From: Thalassobaculum litoreum DSM 18839
GTDB taxonomy: Bacteria; Pseudomonadota; Alphaproteobacteria; Thalassobaculales; Thalassobaculaceae
Reading direction: 5' to 3'
Length of the DNA: 64,000 nucleotides
NCBI RefSeq assembly: GCF_900102465.1
Contig: NZ_FNBW01000021.1
Location: 1-64,000 of the forward strand
This document shows, in pieces, positions 7,889 to 16,836 of this stretch (the first letter of the stretch is position 1; every line of letters starts with the position of its first letter). A program made the translations under genes and the position numbers. The notes under the pieces are model-generated. The model was not told the DNA's origin, ran no database searches, and worked only from the letters and a program-made list of their open reading frames with translations.

Positions 7889-8505
7889 GGCATGAGTCCC
7901 GGATTGCTGACGATGAAGCTGGACCAAAGCGAGTCGAATTCAGCGCATTGGGAGGCTGAGGGAAGGTTCTGAATTACGCCGATGGAGGCGCACTGGCTGC
8001 GCCACATCTCGTTGACGGTCGCCATGTGCGGTGCGACCTGGTGCGGGGTCAAACTTGCCTCATAGACGGACAGCGTGCGGACGATGTCGTCGCCTGAGGA
8101 CTGACCGAGAAGAGCGTCGGCGCAACTGGTCTCGGTTGCTCGGTCGTAGCCCGAGGAGATCAACGCGAAGAGCGGATCGGCAGTCGAGGTATAGCCGTTC
8201 GACGGGCAGTATCCGAACGCGACGCCAAATCGGTCGAGGGGGACGGCTCCGATGTTGTCGGGAATGCCTCCGGAGGGCGAGGCCGTAGGAGGCGTCAGCG
8301 TTCCGTCGGAAGCAATTGTGGTTGCGCGGCCGATTGCATAGGCCGTCATGCTCATGCGGTCTACCGACGTTGAGAACCTGGTGGTTTGATCGGCCGACGA
8401 AAGAATCTGGTCGACCCTCCTGGATGTCGGCCCAAGCACGATGAGGGCCAGGAATAGGCACAGGAGGAGAAACGGAACGATGGCTCCGGCGTTCCGGTCG
8501 CTCAT
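7885..8505 (-). CDS. Minor pilin-like protein
   Basis: 206 residues from ATG at 8505, which overlaps the upstream stop as ATGA. The N-terminus MSDRNAGAIVPFLLLCLF carries the RNAG leader seen in two sister genes, followed by a hydrophobic helix. Later residues ISSGYDRATETSC and SSGDDIVRTLS repeat a motif of the flanking paralogs. No glutamate at position +5 of the presumed mature protein, unlike major pilins, which suits a minor or initiating pilin. Exported through the inner membrane and processed by the A24 peptidase, if the leader call is right. Confidence 0.55.
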   Translation of the reverse strand: MSDRNAGAIVPFLLLCLFLALIVLGPTSRRVDQILSSADQTTRFSTSVDRMSMTAYAIGRATTIASDGTLTPPTASPSGGIPDNIGAVPLDRFGVAFGYCPSNGYTSTADPLFALISSGYDRATETSCADALLGQSSGDDIVRTLSVYEASLTPHQVAPHMATVNEMWRSQCASIGVIQNLPSASQCAEFDSLWSSFIVSNPGLMP

Positions 8506-9113
8506 GGGGTTGCTCTGCATGTGCTCCAGTCCGGCTGGACGTCGTGAAAGCCGTACCTGGCGGAAAATTCAGCGAAGGCCTCACACAGGTTGTGGCATTC
8601 GAAAGCTGACGTGGTTGGCTTTTCGAGAAGGTCGAACGAGGCAGAGCACGGAACGGTGTAATTGGCGATCAGCTCCGTTTCGGGCGCCTCTAGAGCCTGG
8701 CGGGCAAAGACCTGCTCATGGCGGAGACTCCGTGCAACGTCGTCGCCATTCAGGTCGCCGGCCAGAGCCTGCGAGCACCCGGTATCGAAGTTGTTGTCGG
8801 CGCCGGCGCTGATCACGAGTAGCGCCGGCAATGTATCGTCCGTAGGGTTGGTGCAGAGTTGGACAGCTCGGCCCCATCCGTCGAGGGTTTCGGTGATGCT
8901 GGCTGTGTCGATCGAGGACAAATCCGGTAGGGTGACGCCAACGGGGTGACTGCTGGATTTGGCCGCCCGATCAAGCGCGACCGTGATCGCTTCTACAGTC
9001 TTCGAATGCTGAGCAAGGTAGACCTGATCGCGGGCGAGCTGATGGGACTTTTGGGCGTAGACGCCAGCTCCCATGGCTGCGACGAGGAGGAGAAGGGCGA
9101 TCCCGATGTGCAT
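8502..9113 (-). CDS. Minor pilin-like protein
   Basis: 203 residues. The hydrophobic start MHIGIALLLLVAAMGAGVYA is followed by an amphipathic helix and a globular domain with six or more cysteines. The motif SAGADNNFDTGCSQALAGDL then NGDDVARSL is the counterpart of motifs in the two following genes, so the three arose by duplication. It lacks the RNAG leader of its neighbours and may be inserted with little or no cleavage. It ends in a four-base overlap with the next gene. Confidence 0.5.
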   Translation of the reverse strand: MHIGIALLLLVAAMGAGVYAQKSHQLARDQVYLAQHSKTVEAITVALDRAAKSSSHPVGVTLPDLSSIDTASITETLDGWGRAVQLCTNPTDDTLPALLVISAGADNNFDTGCSQALAGDLNGDDVARSLRHEQVFARQALEAPETELIANYTVPCSASFDLLEKPTTSAFECHNLCEAFAEFSARYGFHDVQPDWSTCRATP

Positions 9114-9116
9114 CGT

Positions 9117-9632
9117 TCAATTCCCCCGGACGTAAAGGCGTAGGGTTCCCGGTGTGGGCTGCGTAGCCGCGTTGCCGAACTCAGCGACAACGGAACCGAC
9201 CAGCTCTTCGGCATCGGCTTGGCCGATCGCCTCTACCCAGATCCCGTCCGAGGCATGGTGATATGACCATTCCGAAAAGCCTATTGGGGCAGGCGGGTAA
9301 TAGACGCCGTCCGACCCTGACCAAAGGCTCGCTCCAGAGCCGGGGCAAACCAGGTCGGAGACGGATTCGGTGGCCGGCTCGTCCGGATATGAGGCATACG
9401 CGCCTGTGCCCGTAGAGGTCGGGTATTGAAGGGCGCACCCGCTGATCCGTTGGATGATCAGGCTACCGTCGGCGGTGAGCTGCGACTTGGTCATCGCTCG
9501 GCCGAGCACGTCTCCTGTAGTCGCCTGACCGTCGAAGAAGATCTTCCCGAGAGCCAGGAACAGGAACAGCGCGATGAGAATGAACGTGATCCAGCCGAAG
9601 CCGGCGTTTCGGTCATCCGGCGCGGCTTTCAT
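9117..9632 (-). CDS. Pilin-like protein with RNAG leader
   Basis: 171 residues from ATG at 9632, overlapping the stop of the preceding gene. The N-terminus MKAAPDDRNAGFGW leads into ITFILIALFLFLALGKIFF, a short charged leader ending in glycine plus a long hydrophobic helix, as in type IV prepilins. A cleavage between G and F is likely. The consensus glutamate at +5 is threonine here. The globular part has two cysteines spaced as in pilins. The leader is shared almost exactly with the gene at 9629-10357. Confidence 0.6.
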   Translation of the reverse strand: MKAAPDDRNAGFGWITFILIALFLFLALGKIFFDGQATTGDVLGRAMTKSQLTADGSLIIQRISGCALQYPTSTGTGAYASYPDEPATESVSDLVCPGSGASLWSGSDGVYYPPAPIGFSEWSYHHASDGIWVEAIGQADAEELVGSVVAEFGNAATQPTPGTLRLYVRGN

Positions 9633-10357
9633 CGGGCGTTCACGACGAGATAGAAGAAATTGACGCCGTCCGATGTTTGCGCGCACCCTTTCGACTGTCC
9701 GTCGAAAGCACCAGATGGCGATGCGCTTGTCAGGTTGACGGTTACGGCCTGAACGCGGGTCGTCTGCTGCATCGGGGTGTAGATGGTCGTCGAAGCCACA
9801 GCACTGGCGACAGGAATGTCATCGTCCTCGTCGACGCCCCACAGGTCGGAATTGATCGACTTGCAGTACTTGTCTTTGATGCCGGTCAGGACAATCGCCC
9901 ATTCCGGTGCTGTGGTGGCGACGTCCGGGACCGTGAAAGTGCCCGCACCTGTGCCCGTGTTTCCGATCAGGGCCCACTTGCCCCAATCGTCGGAATCAAT
10001 GCCCGTGGGCCTGGTGATGAACAGCCCGGTGCTCATGGTGGGCTCGGAAATCGCGCCGCTCACGGGGTCGAAGAGCGAGACCCGTTCCGTGTTTGCGCTC
10101 GCGGTGTCGACAAAGTCGATGTCTTCAACGCCCCACCCCTGTGCGTTGATGAACGAGATCCCGGAATTGATGCTGCCAGCGGTCGAGTAGATCGAATTGC
10201 CGTTCAGTCGAGCCAGATACTCATGGATCCGCGAGAAGGACGAATTGCTTGATGTGACAAAGAAGGCTCCGATCGCGACGACGAGGATCAAGACAATCAT
10301 GATGACGGCGATCCAGCCGAAGCCGGCATTGCGGTGGTTAGCTTGAACGGCGCTCAT
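9629..10357 (-). CDS. Pilin-like protein, possible major pilin
   Basis: 242 residues from ATG at 10357. MSAVQANHRNAGFGW followed by IAVIMIVLILVVAIGAFFV matches the leader and helix of the next gene. It is the first pilin gene after the assembly genes, where R64-type operons place the major pilin, but it is large for one. The body carries strand-rich sequence and a C-terminal KGCAQTSDGVNFFYLVV with a cysteine that could pair with that of IKDKYCKS. Processing by the A24 peptidase is inferred. Confidence 0.55.
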   Translation of the reverse strand: MSAVQANHRNAGFGWIAVIMIVLILVVAIGAFFVTSSNSSFSRIHEYLARLNGNSIYSTAGSINSGISFINAQGWGVEDIDFVDTASANTERVSLFDPVSGAISEPTMSTGLFITRPTGIDSDDWGKWALIGNTGTGAGTFTVPDVATTAPEWAIVLTGIKDKYCKSINSDLWGVDEDDDIPVASAVASTTIYTPMQQTTRVQAVTVNLTSASPSGAFDGQSKGCAQTSDGVNFFYLVVNAR

Positions 10358-10788
10358 TATTTGATCTCCGTTTGGATCTGGTGGGCGACGAGGTCGGCAG
10401 AGAGCGGTGCGCTTGGACACTGAGTCCCAGCGCAGAGCTCTTTGATGGACCAGCGGTATTGGGAGGCCTGCGCGATGGCAGTGGTTACGGCCAGCATCCA
10501 GGCGACGTACTCGCCAGCGTCGGATGCGCGGACAATGAGTCCAGTCGGCGTGGCGAGGAAGTCGACCTTGGGATTTGTGGCCGTTAGGTCGTTGGCGATC
10601 CGCCGGTAGGTTTCGGCAGGCGCCGGATCGGCTTTCAACCCAATTGGTCGAGGCATGAGGGTGCGCGCTGCAGAGACCACGCGCATGCGGTCCATGGAGG
10701 CGTCTTGGGCATTGCTCGTGTACACGGCCGCGGCAAGGGCCGCGAGCCAGACGACAAGCGCGGTCAACGATATCCTGCCGATCTTCAT
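10357..10788 (-). CDS. Pilus assembly protein, GspM/PilO-like
   Basis: 143 residues from ATG at 10788. One N-terminal membrane helix (ISLTALVVWLAALAAAVYT) and a small periplasmic domain that resembles the ferredoxin-like fold of GspM/PilO: RRIANDLTATNPKVDFLATP then YVAWMLAVTTAIAQASQYRW. It overlaps the end of the GspL-like gene by four bases and would form the inner-membrane platform with it. The family call rests on size, topology and gene order rather than on a strong motif. Confidence 0.5.
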   Translation of the reverse strand: MKIGRISLTALVVWLAALAAAVYTSNAQDASMDRMRVVSAARTLMPRPIGLKADPAPAETYRRIANDLTATNPKVDFLATPTGLIVRASDAGEYVAWMLAVTTAIAQASQYRWSIKELCAGTQCPSAPLSADLVAHQIQTEIK

Positions 10789-11642
10789 TGGATCTTCTCC
10801 ACGGCGGTCAGACGGAGTTTTTGGGTCGTGGGTAAGCGGGTTCGCTGGATGTCGGGGCCGTAGGAATCGATCTGCTCGTTTGAGACCCAATCCGGTACTT
10901 CGGCCGTCCATTTGACGGTGTCGCCTTCGGCGCGGAACTCGGACAGCGCGCCGCCCGTCTCGGGAACAATTCGGCTGAGCGAGTACAACCGACCGATCAC
11001 CGCCAAAGCCGGCTGGCCGGCGACGTGTCCGAGCTCTGTGCGCAGCTCTCTTTCGTAGCCGCGCGAGGCGTTGGTGATTTCAGCCGTATCCTGGGCGGCG
11101 CGGTTATCGCGAGCCACGATTTGGGACAGATTGAAAGCAGCAAAGACCGCGAAGGCCAGGCCGCTCATAGTTAGAGCGAAGTTCAAACGGCTCTGCCGTT
11201 GTTCTCGCTGATACATCGGGAGCCGCCATGGCGACCCATCCTCCGGCTCTACGAAGAACCGGGGCAATCCTTGATCCGCTGCCCAAGCAAGGACGAGGTC
11301 ATGGTTGCCGTGAAAGGACGCCACCGAATTCGCTGCTGTACGGACAGCGGCATAGCCGGACGAGGATTCGGTGATATAGACCCCGTCGCCCTGGTGTCTG
11401 CTGTGTCCAGGAAGAGCGGCGGCGAGTGCGCATGTGAAGTCGCCTTTTGAGGGGTCTTGTGGGAAATCCGTGCTTTGAGCGAAGAGCGCGTGGACCTTGC
11501 CGTCGGCTACCGTGTGAATGATGGCTACGGCGTCGGTTTGCAGGAGTCCCGCAGCGGCGTGGTGAGCGACGACGTCGCCTTTGCGCTGCGATGCGAGCGG
11601 AGCTGAAATCGCTCCGAATGACGATGGTATGTAGTCGACCAT
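10785..11642 (-). CDS. Pilus assembly protein, GspL/PilN-like (thin pilus PilO analogue)
   Basis: 285 residues: a cytoplasmic domain of about 150 residues, one membrane helix (LNFALTMSGLAFAVFAAFNL, about 153-172) and a periplasmic coiled and ferredoxin-like part (TAEITNASRGYERELRTELG). The bitopic layout matches GspL and R64 PilO, which link the ATPase to the platform. The gene shares one base with the end of the GspF-like gene. Sequence similarity is weak; topology and operon order carry the call. Confidence 0.55.
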   Translation of the reverse strand: MVDYIPSSFGAISAPLASQRKGDVVAHHAAAGLLQTDAVAIIHTVADGKVHALFAQSTDFPQDPSKGDFTCALAAALPGHSRHQGDGVYITESSSGYAAVRTAANSVASFHGNHDLVLAWAADQGLPRFFVEPEDGSPWRLPMYQREQRQSRLNFALTMSGLAFAVFAAFNLSQIVARDNRAAQDTAEITNASRGYERELRTELGHVAGQPALAVIGRLYSLSRIVPETGGALSEFRAEGDTVKWTAEVPDWVSNEQIDSYGPDIQRTRLPTTQKLRLTAVEKIQ

Positions 11643-12901
11643 CAGAACGCTCCTTGGAAGAGGCCGTCCGTCATCTCGTTTTGAGCGAGGACCAGGTAGA
11701 GAAAGAGACCGATGCTGGCGCCGAGGTAGGCGAGGATGACCAGGCTGATCCGACGTGTAAGCCGACCGGCCTCGACTGATGCTGCGTGAACGCGATCGGC
11801 GGCGATCGCCTGCATGGTTTCGGCCAGATCGCTATGGCGGGTGCCGCTATGGCCGACGAGCGGCATCTGCTCCCACGGTGTGAGGGGACCCTTCGCAGAG
11901 GCGATTGCCGCTGTTACGGGCTCGCCGCGTTCCCGGTGCAGAGTGAGCACCTGGTGCCAATAGGCGCGGGTTAAGGGGTGGTTTGTGGCCGACAGAGCTG
12001 AGTTGCATGCCACCAGGAAAGGTGCGCCGGCGCGCAGCATGAAACCGGCAATGGAGAAGGTTTCAGCGACGGCGAGATGGCTGAAGAGGCGCCGAACAAT
12101 TGGTGTGTGCGATATCGCCAAACCGACTAGCCGGCGCGATCCCGGGTCAGTCAATCGGGACAGAACGAAAATGACACCAGCATAGACGAAGGGAGCCAAG
12201 CCGACGATCAGAAGGCAGCGGTTTAGGAGCCGTGCGAGCTCGACCTTGGAAGCGAAATCGGGGTTGCTGCCACCCATTTCTGAGGCGATCCAATCGAAGC
12301 CGCCAACCTCCATGGAGGCGACCGATGCGATGGCCATAACAAGCTCGAAACCGGCGATCGCCAATCCGGTCGAAATAGAGCGCCAGATCGTGGTTAGAGA
12401 GGCTCGATAGGCGAGAAGCGGTTCAACGATCTGCTGAACAGCGTTTGCCGCAACGGCGGCTGCGAAGAAGGACTTGGCCACGGGATCCAGGAGAGGGATT
12501 CGCTCCAGGGAATCCGACAAGGTGCCACCGCCATCAAGAACGTCCAAAGCGGGCTGAAGCTCGGCGCGTTTGCTGCGGTGCTGGATCATTCCAACGGTGG
12601 ATCGCACCGCGTCGGTCGGCGGGATGCCAGCGCGGATGAAAGCGGCGAGGGTCCGGAGGAAATTCGACCGTTCGGTGGCGGCATAGAACTGGTTATTGAT
12701 TCGTCGGTGGGAGCGCTCGGTGAGGTCCAGAACGGTGTGACCGGCACCCGTCAGTTCACGACGGACGCTCTGGATCGTTCCGCGATGGAAGTGCTTCGAC
12801 TGTGTCTGATTGACGATCGGATCGTAATAGCGCGCCTCGATGTAGGTTCCGGTGACCTGGAAAGGATTAATGCCCACGGTTCGCCTCCCAATTGATCTCA
12901 T
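11642..12901 (-). CDS. Pilus inner-membrane platform protein (GspF/PilR-like)
   Basis: About 419 residues from ATG at 12901; an ATG at 12928 lies deeper in the upstream gene. Two GspF-like domains are visible: FLRTLAAFIRAGIPPTDAVR near residue 80 and FSIAGFMLRAGAPFLVACNS near 295, each followed by helices, with membrane segments at about 165-190, 215-240 and 390-415. This is the expected length and pattern for PilC/PilR/GspF. It overlaps the ATPase gene by about 35 bases, suggesting translational coupling. Confidence 0.75.
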   Translation of the reverse strand: MRSIGRRTVGINPFQVTGTYIEARYYDPIVNQTQSKHFHRGTIQSVRRELTGAGHTVLDLTERSHRRINNQFYAATERSNFLRTLAAFIRAGIPPTDAVRSTVGMIQHRSKRAELQPALDVLDGGGTLSDSLERIPLLDPVAKSFFAAAVAANAVQQIVEPLLAYRASLTTIWRSISTGLAIAGFELVMAIASVASMEVGGFDWIASEMGGSNPDFASKVELARLLNRCLLIVGLAPFVYAGVIFVLSRLTDPGSRRLVGLAISHTPIVRRLFSHLAVAETFSIAGFMLRAGAPFLVACNSALSATNHPLTRAYWHQVLTLHRERGEPVTAAIASAKGPLTPWEQMPLVGHSGTRHSDLAETMQAIAADRVHAASVEAGRLTRRISLVILAYLGASIGLFLYLVLAQNEMTDGLFQGAF

Positions 12902-14828
12902 GGACGGCGGTCTGCCACGCGATGACATGGCGTTCTGCGAGGGTCTGGAGGTGCGGGCCTCTAGGGAAATAGTCGATACCGGGAATGGCTAGGATCTGGT
13001 CGTAGTCCGCGAAATGCCCATCGGCCACGATGCGAGATAGATGCTGGTGCAAGGCTTGGCGGGCTGACGCGTTGATCCAGATCCCGGCCGGTACGACGGT
13101 GCGCTGTTTGCCGTAGCCTTGATAGCGACATTCCGGGCAGCCGGCCGGGTTGAGCGAGACGACTTCAACATCGTCTTCAAGACCAAGCGTAGTGCGGGCG
13201 TCCTCGGGAAGCTGGGAGGTCGGGACGGTGGTAGAACAAGCCCGGCAGGGTGTCGAAATCAGAACTTGATGGATGATCCAGGAGAGCCCGCGTGACAGCA
13301 CAAAGGCGGCTTCAGCTCGGCTAGCGTGAATGAATGAGAACAGCCGGGGGAAGGTATCGACAACGGAGTCGGCGTGCAGGCTGCTGAGGAACATGTGACC
13401 GGTTTCGACGATCCGCAGAGCGGCCCGAATGGTTTCCTCATCTCGAAGCTCCTGCGCGAAGACGACATCTGGATCGTGACGCAGTGCGGCTCGCAAGAAG
13501 GCGTCGAAGGTTAGGCCGACGTCGGCGTGGCGGTTGATGTGCGTCTGTGTGGTGAGAGGGGTTTTGACCTCGATCGGCTCACCGGCCTCAAGCACCCGCA
13601 GAGCATGCCGGGGCATGTTCATTACGAACGCTCGCAAGGTGGTCGATTTTCCCTGGTTCGTCGCTCCTGTGACGATCCCCATCGAACCGCGCCGGGACGC
13701 CTTCGCGCTGTCATGTTCGAGCCGTTTTACGAACTCTGGGAAATGCTCGAAAATTGCGGGGAGCGATTGGAACGCTGACGGATCGCTGAGGCGCAGCGTC
13801 AACTTTTGCTGAGCATGCGTCGGCAAGATCGCAACACGGATGTCGATCGGTCGGCCGTGGTACCTGAAGCGAAAATCGCCGTCGAAGAGCGCTTCAAGAT
13901 TCGAGGTGTCGATCCCGGCGCGCTCCCGAATAAGGACTGCCAGTCTGCGCCCTAGCTGAGGCGAGACGCTGGCTCGATGATTCAGGCCGTTCGCGACGCG
14001 GTACTCGATACGAGTTTCGGCCAGGTTGTCGTGGACCTCGATATGGATGTCGGAGGCGCCGTTCTCGAGGGCGTCCGTTAGGAGTGAATCCAGGGCAGGT
14101 CCAAGTGCGTCCGGGGTGGCTGCGATGTCGTGTCGGGCGAGCAAGTCGGTCAACTGCTGGCCGGTCGTATGTGGCGTCGTATTGATGGCGGCGAGTGTCG
14201 CCACGGTTTCCTGAGGTTCTTGGACGATCTGTGTAATGACGACGTCGCCTGCTTTGGCTCTGTCGATGAGAAGCGCTTCTTCAAATGGAAGCAGGGGGCG
14301 AACCGCGGCGATGTAGAGAGTGCCGTTGTGCAGGCGTATTGGCTTCACTCGAAGCTGCGCGAGCAACGACGCCGGCCAAAGGGAATAGAGCGCCGCCGCG
14401 TCGGCCGGCAGCGGCATTTGCAGGCCCATCGATTGAATCAGGTCCAGGACAACCCGAGCCGGGACGAACCCAAAATGAATGACGAGCTCAGCTGCGGTCG
14501 CTGGACGACCGCGCAATTGGTGTTCCTTGACGATCGAGGAGATGTAGTCGGCACGGTCGGCACTTAGTTGTTGTGTGCTTACGAGCGCGTCTAAGAATTC
14601 TGTGGTCGGTGACTTCGCCGGCGGCGGTTGGACGGCAACCGGAACTGGCCGAACGATCTGAGGCTCTTGGCCGTCGTCATGCGACGGGCCCTCCGGTTGA
14701 GGTGACGCGTTTGGCTTCGTCCTCCTTGCCCGGGTAAGGGCGCCGGCGATCAGACTTCGGCCGAACGTCTTCCAGCGCCCGGTTCGGCGGGCGCGTTTCA
14801 TGTCGGGCAATAGGGGCTCGGAGGTCAT
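12867..14828 (-). CDS. Pilus assembly ATPase (GspE/PilQ-like)
   Basis: 653 residues. An N-terminal MshEN-like region (about 70-170), then the secretion ATPase core with Walker A GATNQGKSTTLRAF near residue 390, an Asp-box region (EVKTPLTTQTHINRHADVGL), a Walker-B-like DPDVVFAQELRDEET and a His box (HMFLSSLHADSV). Two CxxC pairs (CRAC near 527 and CPEC near 563) form the zinc site common in GspE/PilB. It powers pilin extrusion at the inner membrane. Asparagine-glutamine in the P-loop is a little unusual. Confidence 0.85.
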   Translation of the reverse strand: MTSEPLLPDMKRARRTGRWKTFGRSLIAGALTRARRTKPNASPQPEGPSHDDGQEPQIVRPVPVAVQPPPAKSPTTEFLDALVSTQQLSADRADYISSIVKEHQLRGRPATAAELVIHFGFVPARVVLDLIQSMGLQMPLPADAAALYSLWPASLLAQLRVKPIRLHNGTLYIAAVRPLLPFEEALLIDRAKAGDVVITQIVQEPQETVATLAAINTTPHTTGQQLTDLLARHDIAATPDALGPALDSLLTDALENGASDIHIEVHDNLAETRIEYRVANGLNHRASVSPQLGRRLAVLIRERAGIDTSNLEALFDGDFRFRYHGRPIDIRVAILPTHAQQKLTLRLSDPSAFQSLPAIFEHFPEFVKRLEHDSAKASRRGSMGIVTGATNQGKSTTLRAFVMNMPRHALRVLEAGEPIEVKTPLTTQTHINRHADVGLTFDAFLRAALRHDPDVVFAQELRDEETIRAALRIVETGHMFLSSLHADSVVDTFPRLFSFIHASRAEAAFVLSRGLSWIIHQVLISTPCRACSTTVPTSQLPEDARTTLGLEDDVEVVSLNPAGCPECRYQGYGKQRTVVPAGIWINASARQALHQHLSRIVADGHFADYDQILAIPGIDYFPRGPHLQTLAERHVIAWQTAVHEINWEANRGH

Positions 14829-15196
14829 TGCTCGTCTGTCCCTTCGGTTCGAACCCCGTAGCCCAAGCTGGCGTAGAAGACGGCTTTATCGTCGTCATCG
14901 AAAAGCACCAGCTCGTCGCCTTCGAGTTCGACTTGGTATTTCGCCCCGAGGATCGTGACCGGTCGGCCGTGTGCCGCGCGGATAACCCGTTGTCCGTCGG
15001 ACAGGAGTGCAACCCGCCCGATCAGAGCGAAGTAAGACAGAGGCGGCAGCGGAGCGGACGGCTGGTAGGTGGGCACAGGGGTGACCGTGACAGGTTGGGC
15101 CTGTACGGCGGGGCCACCGAATGGATTGACCGTTTCTGCGGAAGCTGGCGTAGCCAGGCACGCCAACAAGCAGACCCATGGAGCTATCGATCTCAT
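14825..15196 (-). CDS. Secretin partner protein (PilP/GspC-like)
   Basis: 123 residues with a cleavable signal peptide (PWVCLLACLATPASA then AETVNPF), a proline-rich linker (PVPTYQPSAPLPPL) and a small beta domain (FALIGRVALLSDGQRVIRAA, then YQVELEGDELVLF). This matches PilP/GspC homology regions that contact the secretin N-terminus in the periplasm. It sits between the secretin and ATPase genes with four-base overlaps on both sides, as pilP does in R64-like operons. Confidence 0.65.
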   Translation of the reverse strand: MRSIAPWVCLLACLATPASAETVNPFGGPAVQAQPVTVTPVPTYQPSAPLPPLSYFALIGRVALLSDGQRVIRAAHGRPVTILGAKYQVELEGDELVLFDDDDKAVFYASLGYGVRTEGTDEQ

Positions 15197-16836
15197 GTGT
15201 CGTTCTCGTTTTTGAAGCGGACAATGTGCGGAACGAGCGCGATGACGATCTGCTTCCGTTCGGCGGACTTGTTCTTTGAGCTGAACAGGAAGGGCAGCAC
15301 GTCGCCTAAAAGCGGCACCGCATCGCGCTGGCGGCTCTTGGAGGACCGGGAGATGCCACCGAGCACCACGGTCGCACCCGGAGGCGTGGTGATTTGGGTC
15401 GTGATGGTGCGCTCGGTCGAGCGCGGCAAGCGGGCTGCCGCGTCGCCTACCTGGAATTCCTCGAACCCTAAGAGGTCTGAGAGCGACAGACTTAAGGAGG
15501 TTGTCACGAGGCCGTCCTGATAATCGCCAGAGAGCGAGAGAACCACGCCGGTCGTCAGTTCTCTGGTATCGACGCCGGTTGTGACGCTTACGCTCGCGTC
15601 GCTGTCGGCAGTCGGCGCAATCGGCTGAAGTGCGAGATAGGGATTCGTGGTCGTGTCATCCAAGCGAACGGATGATCCGGAGATCATCGCAACATGTGGA
15701 TTTGAGACGACCTCCACATCGCCCTGGCTCTCCAGGAAAGTGGCGACGTTCGAGATGTTTATGCCGTTGGCAACGAAGCTGGTTGTTATTGCGTAGGCGT
15801 CGGATAGGGCCGACCCCCCGGAGAAACCGAGATCGAGGGCGCCGATACTGGCGGTGAGCTGATCCCAGCGGATGCCGCGGCTTTCCGAGTTGGTGTCAGA
15901 TACCTCCGCAATCCAAATGTCGTAGGTGATCCGGACACGCCTGGTGCGCAGTTCCCGCGCGTAGTCGCGGATCGCTTCCGCGGCGCGCGGTCCCGCGCTG
16001 AAAGATATTAGGCGCCCCGATACATCCTGGTGAACGTCGATTCCGCCGTAGCCTGTGATCGTCTCCGCGACCTGGTTGTAGAAGGGCTCGTCGCGGTTCT
16101 CGTAGATATTGTCCTCCGAAAGGCTACGGGCGGTGATCGGAGGAAGGCTGAGGGTGTAGGCGCGGGTTGTCGAAACGGTGAGCTGGTTGCCTCGGTAGCT
16201 GTAGCTGAGGTCAGCCGCCCGCGTGATGGCCTCAACCGCTTTTGACACCGGCATGGAGTCCAGGTGGAGGGATATAGCCCGTGCTTGGACATTCTTGCCT
16301 GCAGCGACCGAGAAGCCCCGTTGTTTTGCGAGCTCCCGCAACAGGGTCAGCGGATCGGCAGCGATCGCTCCGAACGGTTGCGGGATTGCGTCGTCGGGAA
16401 GTGGGTCGTTGCTGCCGTGTGAAGAGCGCAGCTCAAATGCATACTCCTCAAGGTCGACGGTGTTGGACGCTGAGGCCCCTTTCATCAGCACATTCTGTGC
16501 GGAAGCGCTTGGCGGCTCTTCCGGAACCCGGGCTGGCTCGTGTGGATCCAGCGCGTGTAGTTCGGGCTCGACCTCGGCGCTGGCCGGCGCTGGCGGCGTG
16601 GGGACAATTGGGGTCACGGAGGAGGCAGCCGGCGCCGGTGTTTCCACAGGAGAGGGCGAGGCGATTTCAGTCGGGGTGCTGGCGCCGTCCTGGATCGGCT
16701 TCGTCGAGGCAATGTCGATTGCCGGACTGCTCTTCAGGAACGCCGGCTTAAGCGGTGCCGAGGGGCTTTGCTGCCATTGCGGAGCGCAGCCAGATAGGAT
16801 GGCGATAGACGTTAAGAAGAGCGGGCCGCGTTTCAT
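15193..16836 (-). CDS. Secretin lipoprotein (PilN-like)
   Basis: 547 residues. A lipoprotein signal (LFLTSIAILSGC, lipobox LSGC) is followed by a Pro/Ala/Glu-rich linker to about 150, an STN/N0-like domain (FSVAAGKNVQARAISLHLDS), N1-like repeats and the secretin core with the C-terminal signature VVLGGISRSSKSRQRDAVPL then LGDVLPFLFSSKNK and VIALVPHIV. It forms the outer-membrane pore for the pilus. Lipidation is typical of the PilN branch from type IVb thin pili. The gene overlaps its neighbours by four bases on each side. Confidence 0.85.
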   Translation of the reverse strand: MKRGPLFLTSIAILSGCAPQWQQSPSAPLKPAFLKSSPAIDIASTKPIQDGASTPTEIASPSPVETPAPAASSVTPIVPTPPAPASAEVEPELHALDPHEPARVPEEPPSASAQNVLMKGASASNTVDLEEYAFELRSSHGSNDPLPDDAIPQPFGAIAADPLTLLRELAKQRGFSVAAGKNVQARAISLHLDSMPVSKAVEAITRAADLSYSYRGNQLTVSTTRAYTLSLPPITARSLSEDNIYENRDEPFYNQVAETITGYGGIDVHQDVSGRLISFSAGPRAAEAIRDYARELRTRRVRITYDIWIAEVSDTNSESRGIRWDQLTASIGALDLGFSGGSALSDAYAITTSFVANGINISNVATFLESQGDVEVVSNPHVAMISGSSVRLDDTTTNPYLALQPIAPTADSDASVSVTTGVDTRELTTGVVLSLSGDYQDGLVTTSLSLSLSDLLGFEEFQVGDAAARLPRSTERTITTQITTPPGATVVLGGISRSSKSRQRDAVPLLGDVLPFLFSSKNKSAERKQIVIALVPHIVRFKNENDT

